Notes under the pieces: generated by a model
What the model was told of the DNA's origin: nothing
Database searches by the model: none
What the model saw: the letters and a program-made list of their open reading frames with translations, nothing else
Origin: Bacilli bacterium
GTDB lineage: Bacteria; Bacillota_I; Bacilli_A; RFN20; CAG-826
Direction of reading: 5' to 3'
Length of the DNA stretch: 64,000 nt
NCBI GenBank assembly: GCA_022653695.1
Contig: JALCSW010000004.1
Location: 1 to 64,000 of the forward strand
Translations under genes and position numbers: made by a program
In this document: piece by piece, positions 35,086 to 44,081 of the stretch
Position numbering within the stretch: position 1 is the stretch's first letter
How the letters are laid out: each line of letters starts with the position of its first letter

Positions 35086-35505
35086 ATGAACGACAAAATC
35101 GAATTAAGCGTCAAGAAGATCCTCGATAAGAAATTCACGCCCGACGTGAAGGGTTACAACCCTGAGCAAGTCGACGCGTTCTTGGATCAGATCATCAAGG
35201 ATTACCTCGCTTTCTCCGAGATCGAAAAGGAAATGACGGCCCACATTGATTCGCTTCAAGCCTCCCTCGCCCCCCTCAAGGAGAGCGAGGAGAAAGCCAT
35301 GGCCGACGCCAAAGGCTTATGGGAGAAGAACAAACAGCTGGAAATCGACAACGCCTCCATGAGGAGCCGCCTTCAGGGAATCAGGCCCGGAGACCGACCA
35401 ACCGCGGAGAACATGCAGTACATCCAGCGGATTCGCGTCCTTGAGGATTTCCTCAACAGCGAAGGTTACGATCCCAACAATCTGAAGCGAAAGATCAGGA
35501 ATTGA
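35086..35505 (+). CDS. gpsB: GpsB/DivIVA-like cell division protein
   Basis: MNDKIELSVKKILDKKFTPDVKGYNPEQVDAFLDQIIKDY..; ORF-track start (35041) lies on the promoter -35. Confidence 0.88.
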   Translation: MNDKIELSVKKILDKKFTPDVKGYNPEQVDAFLDQIIKDYLAFSEIEKEMTAHIDSLQASLAPLKESEEKAMADAKGLWEKNKQLEIDNASMRSRLQGIRPGDRPTAENMQYIQRIRVLEDFLNSEGYDPNNLKRKIRN

Positions 35506-35836
35506 TTCCGGTCCAGGCGACCGCTGCCCGCAAGGGTAGAGGAAAGTCCATGCTCGCACGGTCTGTGACGGCCGTAGTGATTGCGCCAAGCGAAAAGATA
35601 AGCTTGGGTACGCGGGAGCGCGTAACGGCGGATGAAGGTCCCTCGCGGATCGGAGTCCCTAAGGTGCCACAGAGACGAGCTTGCCAGCGATGGCAAGGTG
35701 AAACGCGGTAAACCCCACAAGCGAGAAACCCAAATTTGGTAGGGGAAGAGAGGAAGCCCAACCGAAGGCAACCTCTCCAGCGAAAGCTGAGATTAATCGT
35801 CGCCCTCGACAGAACATGGCTTATCGGACCGGAAAC
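35504..35836 (+). ncRNA. rnpB: RNase P RNA (bacterial, B-type-like)
   Basis: GAGGAAAGTCCATGCTCGCAC (P4) and GACAGAACATGGCTTAT 3' signature; P1 closes TTCCGGTCC (35506-35514) with GGACCGGAA (35826-35834). Confidence 0.97.
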
Positions 35837-35850
35837 TCATTCAAATCGTT

Positions 35851-36474
35851 ATGAACATCCCAACCAAGATAACCGTTTCGCGAATCGTTCTCATCGGCGT
35901 TATGCTGCTGGGGCTTTTCGTGATTTCCTTCATTCCGGACTTCCCGGCCGCTTTCCTTCCCGGGACCCAAATAAGCCTCGTCTACTTCGTTTGCTTTTGG
36001 ATTTTCGCCGTGGCCGCCGTGACCGACAAAATCGATGGGACGCTGGCCCGCAAATGGCATCAGGTCACCGATTTGGGGAAGTTCCTCGATCCGGTCGCGG
36101 ACAAGCTCCTCGTCGATTCGTCCCTCATCGTTCTCACGGTTCCCGCCCTTTTTGCTCCCGACAACATCCTTGTCCCCGTTTATTGCACCGTTATCATGAT
36201 CGTCCGCGATCTGGTGGTCGACAGCCTCCGTTTCATCGCGGCGGGCAAAGGGAAGGTGCTATCCGCCAATGTCTTTGGCAAGGTTAAGACCGTGTGTCAG
36301 ATGGTCGCCATCCCGCTTTTCTTCCTCAACGATTGGCCTTTCTCCTACTTTGACGCTTCTTGGGGCCTTGGCCGCCTGTCGTATGTCTTTATGTTCGTCG
36401 CTACGCTCGCTTCGCTTATCAGCGGCGTCGTTTATCTCGTTCAGAACCGCGATGTTTTCAAGGAGGCCGAATAA
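35851..36474 (+). CDS. pgsA: CDP-diacylglycerol-glycerol-3-phosphate 3-phosphatidyltransferase
   Basis: MNIPTKITVSRIVLIGVMLL..DKIDGTLARKWHQVTDLGKFLDPVADKLL, a CDP-alcohol phosphotransferase motif. Confidence 0.96.
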   Translation: MNIPTKITVSRIVLIGVMLLGLFVISFIPDFPAAFLPGTQISLVYFVCFWIFAVAAVTDKIDGTLARKWHQVTDLGKFLDPVADKLLVDSSLIVLTVPALFAPDNILVPVYCTVIMIVRDLVVDSLRFIAAGKGKVLSANVFGKVKTVCQMVAIPLFFLNDWPFSYFDASWGLGRLSYVFMFVATLASLISGVVYLVQNRDVFKEAE

Positions 36475-36944
36475 TGGACAGTCCCGCTAAGCGCGTTATC
36501 AAGAAGATGGCAGCGAAAGGTTTGACCCTCGGTTCCGTCGAGAGCCTGACCGGTGGCCTTTTCGCCTCGGCGATTTGCGAAGTCCCGGGAGCCAGCAAAG
36601 TTTTCAAAGGCGCTCTCGTCACCTATGACAATAGCGAAAAAGTCCATTTGGCGGACGTGCTCGAGGAAAGCATAGAGAACTATGGGGTGGTCTCGGAGCA
36701 AGTGGCTGAGGAAATGGCCCTTGGGGGCGTGCGCAACCTCTTCGTCGACGTGTGCGTGTCCTTCACCGGCAACGCCGGACCGACCGCCGAAGTTGGCTCG
36801 GCCAAGGTCGGGGACGTCTATATGGCCATCGCCTTTGGCGGCGACCGCGTTTATCGTTACGCCCTTCATTTTAGGGGCCCGCGCAACCTCATTCGCCAGC
36901 AATGCGTCGACAAAGCGCTCGAGGAACTTGACGCGCTTTTGTAG
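36474..36944 (+). CDS. CinA C-terminal domain protein (nicotinamide-nucleotide amidase-like)
   Basis: GLTLGSVESLTGGLFASAICEVPGASKVFKGALVTYDN..VSFTGNAGPT. Confidence 0.93.
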   Translation: MDSPAKRVIKKMAAKGLTLGSVESLTGGLFASAICEVPGASKVFKGALVTYDNSEKVHLADVLEESIENYGVVSEQVAEEMALGGVRNLFVDVCVSFTGNAGPTAEVGSAKVGDVYMAIAFGGDRVYRYALHFRGPRNLIRQQCVDKALEELDALL

Positions 36945-36997
36945 TTTGTTTCGGTACGAATTGGCCAAACGCCACTAATTTATAGAGGAGGCACATT

Positions 36998-38047
36998 ATG
37001 GCTGCTGATACAACAAAGAGAGACGAAGCGCTCGAAGATGCCCTCAAAGCCATCGAGAAGACGTATGGCAAGGGTAGCGTGATGCGTTTGGGCGACCATG
37101 CCCGCGTCGACGTGGACGTCATTCCAAGCGGATCGCTTCTATTGGACCACGCCCTTGGGGTGGGAGGCTATCCGAAGGGCCGCATCGTGGAAATCTACGG
37201 CCCTGAAAGCTCCGGCAAGACGACCTTGGCGCTTCATGCCGTCGCCGAATGCCAAAAGAAAGGCGGCCGCGCCGCCTATGTCGACGCCGAGCACGCCATC
37301 GATCCGGATTACGCCGCTAATCTCGGCGTGAACATCGACGAGCTCATCCTTTCGCAACCCGACAGCGGCGAACAGGCTCTCGAAATCGTCGAGATGCTCG
37401 CCCAAAGCGGGGCCATTGACATCATCGTCGTCGACTCGGTGGCGGCCCTTGTCCCCCAAGCCGAACTCGATGGGGTCATGGGCGACAATCAAGTTGGCTT
37501 ACAGGCCCGCCTGATGTCGAAGGCCATGCGCAAACTCGCGGCCATCCTCGACAAAACCGGATGTTTGGTCGTCTTCATCAACCAGCTCCGCGAGAAAGTC
37601 GGCATCGTTTACGGGAACCCCGAGGTCACTACCGGGGGCCGGGCTTTGAAGTTCTATGCCACGATCCGGTTGGATCTGCGCCGCGCCGAGGCGATCAAAA
37701 ACGGCAGCGACATAATCGGCAACAGCGTCAAAATCAAGGTCGTGAAGAACAAGGTCGCGCCCCCCTTCAAGACCGCCGTAGTGGACGTCATATATGGCAA
37801 AGGCATCTCCAAAGAAGGCGAGATCCTCGATCTCGGCGTGGAATACGGCTTCATTCAGAAAACCGGGAACTGGTATGAGATCAGCGGCGAAAAGATCGGC
37901 AACGGCCGCGAGGCCACGAAGGAATACTTGCGGAACCACTCCGATGTCGAAGGCGACATCGAGGGGAAGGTTCGCGAAAAACTCAAAGGCGATCCGGAGG
38001 AAGCCAAAAAGAGCGACGGGAAGAAGGGCGAGCCGACCAAAAAATAG
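36998..38047 (+). CDS. recA: Recombinase RecA
   Basis: ..[58 protein letters not shown]. Confidence 0.99.
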   Translation: MAADTTKRDEALEDALKAIEKTYGKGSVMRLGDHARVDVDVIPSGSLLLDHALGVGGYPKGRIVEIYGPESSGKTTLALHAVAECQKKGGRAAYVDAEHAIDPDYAANLGVNIDELILSQPDSGEQALEIVEMLAQSGAIDIIVVDSVAALVPQAELDGVMGDNQVGLQARLMSKAMRKLAAILDKTGCLVVFINQLREKVGIVYGNPEVTTGGRALKFYATIRLDLRRAEAIKNGSDIIGNSVKIKVVKNKVAPPFKTAVVDVIYGKGISKEGEILDLGVEYGFIQKTGNWYEISGEKIGNGREATKEYLRNHSDVEGDIEGKVREKLKGDPEEAKKSDGKKGEPTKK

Positions 38048-38076
38048 CTTTGGCGAAGACCGTTCTGACGAACGCA

Positions 38077-38106
38077 AACCACGATTGGACGATCGTGGTT
38101 TTTTCT
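38077..38106 (+). terminator. recA terminator
   Basis: AACCACGATtggacgATCGTGGTTTTTTC. Confidence 0.85.
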
Positions 38107-38358
38107 TTGCCCTCAGCCGTTTTATCCAAAAAACACCAGTCATGGGGCCTTAATCGTTTCACGTTCGTTTTTTATTCGTAGCGCTTTTTCTTCGACCTTG
38201 CTAGAATTAAGCCGTACCTTCAGGTACTTACCACCCATAGATTTGCATTGGGTCCTCGTAATTGGCCGCAAGGCTTGCCATAAAAATACGAAGTCAATAA
38301 TTTTCAGTCTATTGGGCGTAATGTACTTTTTTGGTTCTTTAAAAGGAGTGCATCCAAA

Positions 38359-39945
38359 ATGCCTATCAACAATGTCGTGGCCCTCTCCACCGAGGGCTGG
38401 ATCGGGATCGCCGTCGGGGCGTTGGCTCTTGGGGTCATCGCGACGATCGTCGTTTTCAAGCTGATCCCTTCTTTCAAGAGGAGCAGCGCGAACAAGCAGG
38501 CCAAACAGATCCTGCGCGATGCCGAAATCAAAGCCGAGCGCATCGCCAAGAACGCGGAGATCGACGCCAAGCAGGCGGCCTTCGAATCCAAGCAGAACGC
38601 CCAAAACGAAATCCGTCAGATGAAATCCGAAATCCAGGGCGAGCAAGCCAAGCTCGATTTGCGGGAGCAGACCATCGACGCCCGCGACAACGCCCTTCTT
38701 CAGAAGGAAAACGCGCTTGACGCGAAAAACGACGATCTGAAGAACCAAATGGCTTCCTGCGATAAGAAGCAGGCCGAACTCGATTCCAAGATCGATGGCA
38801 TCATCGTCGAACTTGAGAAGGTGAGCGGCATGTCCGTGAAGGAAGCCCACGCCGAGATCATGGCCCGCGTCGAAAGCAAGATGTCCGCCGAAATCGCCGC
38901 TTACATCAAAAACCAAGAGGACGAAGCCGAGGAGACCGCCCAGGCGAAGGCCACCGATCTGCTCGGTTTGGCCTGCGATCGTTACGCCCAAGAAGTCACG
39001 ACTGAGCGCAACGTCGCCGTCATCGCCCTTCCGACCGACGAACTCAAGGGCCGCATCATCGGGCGCGAAGGCCGCAACATCCGCGTTCTCGAGCAAACCC
39101 TCGGCGTCGATCTCGTCATCGACGACACGCCGGAAGTCATCACCATCAGCTGCTTCGATCCGATCCGGCGCGAAATCGCCCGCCGCACCATGGAGTATTT
39201 GGTCAAAGACGGCCGCATTCAGCCGGGCCGCATCGAGGAAATCGCCGCCAAATTCAAACGCGACGTGCAAACCGAGACCCAAAAAGTCGGCGAAGACGCC
39301 GCCTTCAAACTCGGCCTGCCGAAAATCAGCAAGGAGCTTTGCGGTTGCCTTGGCCGCCTGAAGTACCGCACTTCCTATGGGCAGAACGCCCTTCAGCATT
39401 CGATGGAAGTCGCCAGCCTCACCGGCATGATGGCGGCCGAGCTGGGCCTTGACCAGAATCTGGCCAAGCGCGCCGGGCTTCTTCACGACATCGGAAAGGC
39501 CGTGGACTTTGAGCAGGAAGGCTCCCACGTTCAGCTCGGCGCCGATCTCGCCCGGAAATACGGCGAACCCGACGTCGTCATCAACTCGATCGAATCGCAT
39601 CACGGCGACGTGCCGGCGAAATACGTCATCGCCCATCTCGTCGCGGCGGCCGACACCCTGAGCGCCGCCCGCCCGGGCGCCCGCAGCGAGACGATGGAAA
39701 ACTACGTCAAGCGCATCACCCAGCTCGAAGACATCGCGAAGACGTTCGACGGGGTCCAGCAGGCTTATGCCATGCAGGCCGGCCGCGAGATCCGCGTCAT
39801 GGTGATCCCTGAGCGCGTCAGCGACGACCAGGCCGTTCAGATGGCCCTCAAGATGCGCGAGAAGATCGAAAGCGAAATGACTTATCCGGGCCAAATCAAG
39901 GTTTCGGTCATCCGCGAATACCGCGCGGTCGAAACGGCGAAATAG
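38359..39945 (+). CDS. rny: Ribonuclease Y
   Basis: N-terminal TM, coiled coil, KH ..GRIIGREGRNIRVLEQTLGVDLVIDDTPEVI.. and HD ..LLHDIGKAVD. Confidence 0.98.
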   Translation: MPINNVVALSTEGWIGIAVGALALGVIATIVVFKLIPSFKRSSANKQAKQILRDAEIKAERIAKNAEIDAKQAAFESKQNAQNEIRQMKSEIQGEQAKLDLREQTIDARDNALLQKENALDAKNDDLKNQMASCDKKQAELDSKIDGIIVELEKVSGMSVKEAHAEIMARVESKMSAEIAAYIKNQEDEAEETAQAKATDLLGLACDRYAQEVTTERNVAVIALPTDELKGRIIGREGRNIRVLEQTLGVDLVIDDTPEVITISCFDPIRREIARRTMEYLVKDGRIQPGRIEEIAAKFKRDVQTETQKVGEDAAFKLGLPKISKELCGCLGRLKYRTSYGQNALQHSMEVASLTGMMAAELGLDQNLAKRAGLLHDIGKAVDFEQEGSHVQLGADLARKYGEPDVVINSIESHHGDVPAKYVIAHLVAAADTLSAARPGARSETMENYVKRITQLEDIAKTFDGVQQAYAMQAGREIRVMVIPERVSDDQAVQMALKMREKIESEMTYPGQIKVSVIREYRAVETAK

Positions 39946-39956
39946 CGTCTTTGCCT

Positions 39957-40742
39957 ATGCGGATTCTCTTCTATGGGGATATCGTCGGCAAGATCGGCAG
40001 GGAGGCCATCAAGGCCTCTTTGCCGTCTTTGGTCCGGTCGAAGGGGATCGATTTCGTGATCGCCAACGGCGAGAACGCGACGCATGGGAAAGGGCTCAAC
40101 GAAAGCCACTACCACCAACTCGTTTCCTATGGGGTCGATTGTTTAACGCTAGGCAACCACTGGCATTCCAAACCGGTCATCGACGAATACATCGACGAGG
40201 CCGAGCATCTCGTCAGGCCGCTTAACCTGATCGATTGCCACCATGGCCTTGGAAGCGCCTCCTACGACGTGGATGGGGTCGAAATCAGGGTCACGAACGT
40301 GATGGGGCAGGCTTTCATGAAAGAAACCGTGGGCTCGCCCAACGAAGCGATGGAGAAACTGCTGTCCGAAATCGACCCGTGCGTCCATATCGTCGATTTC
40401 CATGCCGACAGCACGAGCGAAAAAGAAGTGTTCGCCTATCTTCTCTCGGGCCGCGTCAGCGCGGTCGTCGGGACCCACACCCACGTTCAAACCAACGACG
40501 CTAGGATCCTCGAAGGCGGGACGGCCTACATCAGCGACGTCGGCATGTGCGGGGCCGCCGATGGGGTCATCGGCTTCGAGAAGCATTCCGTCATCAACAA
40601 AGTCGTCTATGGCCAAAAAGGCATTTTCGAAATCGACGACGACGCGCAGCCAATGGTGAACGCCGTCGTCATCGACGTCGATGAGTCGACCTATCGGGCC
40701 ACTTCGATCCGAACCCTCAATCTATTGGAGAATAAGCGATGA
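39957..40742 (+). CDS. ymdB: YmdB family metallophosphoesterase
   Basis: MRILFYGDIVGKIGREAIKASLP..DFVIANGENATHGKGLN..VVGTHTHVQTND. Confidence 0.96.
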   Translation: MRILFYGDIVGKIGREAIKASLPSLVRSKGIDFVIANGENATHGKGLNESHYHQLVSYGVDCLTLGNHWHSKPVIDEYIDEAEHLVRPLNLIDCHHGLGSASYDVDGVEIRVTNVMGQAFMKETVGSPNEAMEKLLSEIDPCVHIVDFHADSTSEKEVFAYLLSGRVSAVVGTHTHVQTNDARILEGGTAYISDVGMCGAADGVIGFEKHSVINKVVYGQKGIFEIDDDAQPMVNAVVIDVDESTYRATSIRTLNLLENKR

Positions 40743-42481
40743 GTAAGTGCGTGTACCGTTCCCTGCCCGACATGAGCAAGGCCCGCAACCGGGTCGATGG
40801 GCCTTTATTTTTCGAGGGCGAAAAAAAGATCCCCGCCGAAATCGGCGCGTACGCGAAAGGCCGCCGCTTCTTCATCCGCACTTACGGCTGCCAAGCCAAC
40901 ATCCGCGACGAAGAAATCATGGCGGGATACCTTGCCTCAGCCGGTTTCTCGAGAACCGAAAACGAGTCCGAGGCCGATTTGGCGATCATCAACACCTGCG
41001 CCGTCCGGGAGAACGCGGAGGACAAGGTTTACGGCCAAATCGGGGTTTTCAAAGCCAACGCCGACAGGAACCCTTCCTTCATCCTCGCCGTTTGCGGTTG
41101 CATGATGCAGGAGGAGGGCGTGGCGGAGAAACTCACGAAAACGTACCCTTACCTTTCCCTCGTTTTCGGGACCCACAACGTGAGCGATATCCTTTCGCTT
41201 CTAAACGAGGTCATCGTTTCGCGGAAACGGCTCGTCGACGTGAAAAGCTTCCCCGGGGCAATAATCGAGGGGATGCCCTCCGTCCGCCTCGATGGCTACA
41301 AGGCGTTCGTGAACATTTCTTACGGATGCGACAAATTCTGCACCTATTGCATCGTCCCTTATACGCGAGGCCGGGAACGGAGCCGCCGCCCCGAAGCCAT
41401 CCTCAAGGAATGCGAGGATTTGGCCGAGCGCGGTTTCAAGCAGGTCACCCTTTTGGGTCAAAACGTCAATTCGTACGGCCTTGATTTTAAGGATGGGACC
41501 ACTTTCGCTTCCTTGCTTGACCAAGTGGCCGGCCTCGACATTCCGCACGTCCGTTTCCTCACCTCTTACCCGAGCCAGTTCACCGATGCGATGATCGACG
41601 TCATGGCCCGTCACCCCAACATCGACAAATGGCTTCACCTTCCGGTTCAGTCCGGCAGCGACAGCTGTCTGAAACGCATGGGCCGCCGCTACACGAGGGA
41701 AGGATACCTTGACTTAGTGAGGCGCATCAGGGCGAAGATCCCCTCCATCGCCCTCACGACCGACCTCATCGTCGGCTTCCCCAACGAAACCGCCGCCGAA
41801 TTCGAGGACACGCTGAGTTTATGCCGTGAGGTTTCCTACTCCTCCGCTTTCATGTTCATCTATTCGCCGCGCCGAGGGACCCCGGCCGCCGCCATCAAGG
41901 ACGGCGTGGGCTCCGAGGAGAAGCACGCGAGGTTCCTCCGCCTTTCTAGAGTCATCGAGGAGACCACGTCGAAGCACTCCCTCTCCATGGTTGGTGGAAC
42001 CTATTCCGTCTTGGTCGACGGCCCCAGCAAAAAGGACCCATCGGTCCTTTCGGGTTACGCCCCCAATGGCAAATTGGTCAACTTCAAAGGGCCGCTTTAC
42101 CTTAAAGGCGCCGAGGTTCCGGTCAAAATCAAGGAATCCCACACCTATAGCCTCATCGGGGAAATGGTCGGCGAGGCGATCGTCCACAAAGCCGAGGACG
42201 TCGCTTATTTGCTGAGGCGCGATCCTCTAGCGAAGGAATATCTCCGTCTTGACGAAGCGGTCCGAGGTGATCCGGAAATCAAAAAGCTCGGCGAGGACCT
42301 CGTCTCCGCCAAGAAGGCCATGGCCTTATCGATGGGGCGGAGCGAGGAATACGAGGCCGCGAAAAAGACGTATGAAGGGTTGCTTAGAAAAATCAAGAAC
42401 CATCCGCTTTTGGCCAATCGCGCCGCTTTGCAAGGGGCGGTGGAGGATATCCTCCTGCAGGTGAGGGACAGCCTGAAATGA
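40739..42481 (+). CDS. miaB: tRNA-2-methylthio-N6-dimethylallyladenosine synthase MiaB with C-terminal YlbF/YmcA-like domain
   Basis: MTTase N-domain, radical-SAM CDKFCTYCIVPYTRGRERSR, TRAM; final ~96 aa (from 42191) helical YlbF-like. Confidence 0.95.
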   Translation: MSKCVYRSLPDMSKARNRVDGPLFFEGEKKIPAEIGAYAKGRRFFIRTYGCQANIRDEEIMAGYLASAGFSRTENESEADLAIINTCAVRENAEDKVYGQIGVFKANADRNPSFILAVCGCMMQEEGVAEKLTKTYPYLSLVFGTHNVSDILSLLNEVIVSRKRLVDVKSFPGAIIEGMPSVRLDGYKAFVNISYGCDKFCTYCIVPYTRGRERSRRPEAILKECEDLAERGFKQVTLLGQNVNSYGLDFKDGTTFASLLDQVAGLDIPHVRFLTSYPSQFTDAMIDVMARHPNIDKWLHLPVQSGSDSCLKRMGRRYTREGYLDLVRRIRAKIPSIALTTDLIVGFPNETAAEFEDTLSLCREVSYSSAFMFIYSPRRGTPAAAIKDGVGSEEKHARFLRLSRVIEETTSKHSLSMVGGTYSVLVDGPSKKDPSVLSGYAPNGKLVNFKGPLYLKGAEVPVKIKESHTYSLIGEMVGEAIVHKAEDVAYLLRRDPLAKEYLRLDEAVRGDPEIKKLGEDLVSAKKAMALSMGRSEEYEAAKKTYEGLLRKIKNHPLLANRAALQGAVEDILLQVRDSLK

Positions 42482-43353
42482 CGATCGTTCTGACGGGGCC
42501 GACGGGAAGCGGCAAAAGCGAATTGGCCGTTCGCCTCGCCAAGGCCATCGACGGGGAGATCGTCAACGCCGACGCCTTTCAGGTTTACGAAGGAATCCGC
42601 ATAGCGACCGCCGCCCCCTCGGAAGAGCTTAGAGCCCAGGTTCCGCACCATCTCTACGGTTTCGTGCCGCTTGAGGAAAATTACGACATCGCCCGTTACC
42701 AAAAGGACTGCCGCAAAGCGATAAAGGGGATTTTGTCCCGCGGAAAGACGCCGATTCTCGTCGGCGGGAGCGGACTCTATATCCGCTCCGCTCTCTTCGA
42801 CTATGATTTCTCGGTGGACGCCTCAAAGGCGGATTTGGCCCCTTTCGAATCGCTTTCCGCCGAGGAACTGCACGCCAAATTGGCCGAGCTTGACCCAACT
42901 GAGGCTTCGAAAATACCCTACCAAAACACTCGGCGGACCCTTCGGGCGATCGCCATTTGCCTCGCCGCCGGGGAGAGCAAGACCGCCCTCATCGCCCGGC
43001 AAAGCCATGCCCCGGTTTTCGAGGCGATGTTCTTCGCTTTATTCAAGGAACGCGACGAATTGTACCCTCTGGTGGAAAAAAGGGTTGAGGAAATGTTCGC
43101 CGCGGGCCTTGCGGAGGAGACGATTCCGCTTGTGAGGAAGTACGGCCGCTCCCCCCACGCCTTCAAAGCGATCGGGGTCAAGGAGTTTTTCCCCTATATC
43201 GACGGCAAAGCCACGTTGGAGGAAGTCAAGGCCTCCATCAAACGGAACACCCGCCACTACGTCAAGGAGCAGGAGACTTGGTTTCGGCATCAATTCGATC
43301 TGACATACGTTTCCTCGTTAAGGGAGATAATGGATAAGTATGGGCATCGATGA
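42478..43353 (+). CDS. miaA: tRNA dimethylallyltransferase MiaA
   Basis: VLTGPTGSGKSELAVRLAKAIDGEIVNADAFQVYEG.. Confidence 0.97.
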   Translation: MTIVLTGPTGSGKSELAVRLAKAIDGEIVNADAFQVYEGIRIATAAPSEELRAQVPHHLYGFVPLEENYDIARYQKDCRKAIKGILSRGKTPILVGGSGLYIRSALFDYDFSVDASKADLAPFESLSAEELHAKLAELDPTEASKIPYQNTRRTLRAIAICLAAGESKTALIARQSHAPVFEAMFFALFKERDELYPLVEKRVEEMFAAGLAEETIPLVRKYGRSPHAFKAIGVKEFFPYIDGKATLEEVKASIKRNTRHYVKEQETWFRHQFDLTYVSSLREIMDKYGHR

Positions 43354-44023
43354 GCGAACCGCTTTGCTTTTGGGTCCCGAGGGGGTCAAGAGGCTCCGTC
43401 AAGCCACGGTGGCGGTTTTTGGTTTGGGCGGGGTCGGGGGGACCGCGTTCGAGGCCCTTTCCCGCGCCGGGGTCGGGACGCTTTACGCAATCGATTGCGA
43501 CCTCGTCGACGAAACCAACCTCAATCGGCAGATCCTTTTTTCGAGGCAAGACGTCGGATGCGGCAAGGCCGAAGCCGCCCAAAGGCGCGCCCTTTCGATC
43601 CGCGAAGACGTCAAAGTCATTCCCGAATCCTATGCCGTGTCCGCCGATTCCTTGCTCAGCCACGATTACTCCTCCTGCGATTATCTGCTTGACTGCCTGG
43701 ACGACATCGGCGCGAAAACGGCCCTGATCGAATACGCGAAATCCCATGCCATCCCCCTGATCGTTTCCCTAGGGATGGGGAACCGCATCGACGCCACGAA
43801 AGTCATCGTCACCAGCCTCGAGAAAACCCAAGGCGATCCGTTGGCCAAGAAGCTTCGGAAGGCCCTGAGGGACAAAAAAATCGATTTGTCGACCGTCCTC
43901 GTCGTTTTTTCGACGGAGGCGCCCATTAATAAAGGCCCCAAGCCGTCTTCGCTCATGATGGTCCCTTCGAGCGCCGGCCTCGCCATGGCGAGTCGCGTCA
44001 TAGATTTCCTAGAAAAGCGCTGA
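43340..44023 (+). CDS. tcdA: ThiF/HesA family, TcdA-like tRNA threonylcarbamoyladenosine dehydratase
   Basis: ..VAVFGLGGVGGTAFEALSRAGVGTLYAIDCDLVDETNLNRQ.. Confidence 0.88.
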   Translation: MGIDERTALLLGPEGVKRLRQATVAVFGLGGVGGTAFEALSRAGVGTLYAIDCDLVDETNLNRQILFSRQDVGCGKAEAAQRRALSIREDVKVIPESYAVSADSLLSHDYSSCDYLLDCLDDIGAKTALIEYAKSHAIPLIVSLGMGNRIDATKVIVTSLEKTQGDPLAKKLRKALRDKKIDLSTVLVVFSTEAPINKGPKPSSLMMVPSSAGLAMASRVIDFLEKR

Positions 44024-44081
44024 GGCGCGTAATATCCTATCTAGTATATTTTAGGAACGAAAAATCCGGAGGAGTCATTTG

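Noticed and set aside
38140-39894. 584-aa minus-strand ORF covering all of rny
   Set aside because: Antisense shadow of strong codon bias: H/D/R/L/V-rich low-complexity protein, no recognisable domain, and rny on the other strand is unambiguous.
44030-44080. Possible THF-type riboswitch upstream of fhs
   Set aside because: Only ~58 nt available; no THF aptamer motifs. Just a -10-like TATATT and GGAGG SD.
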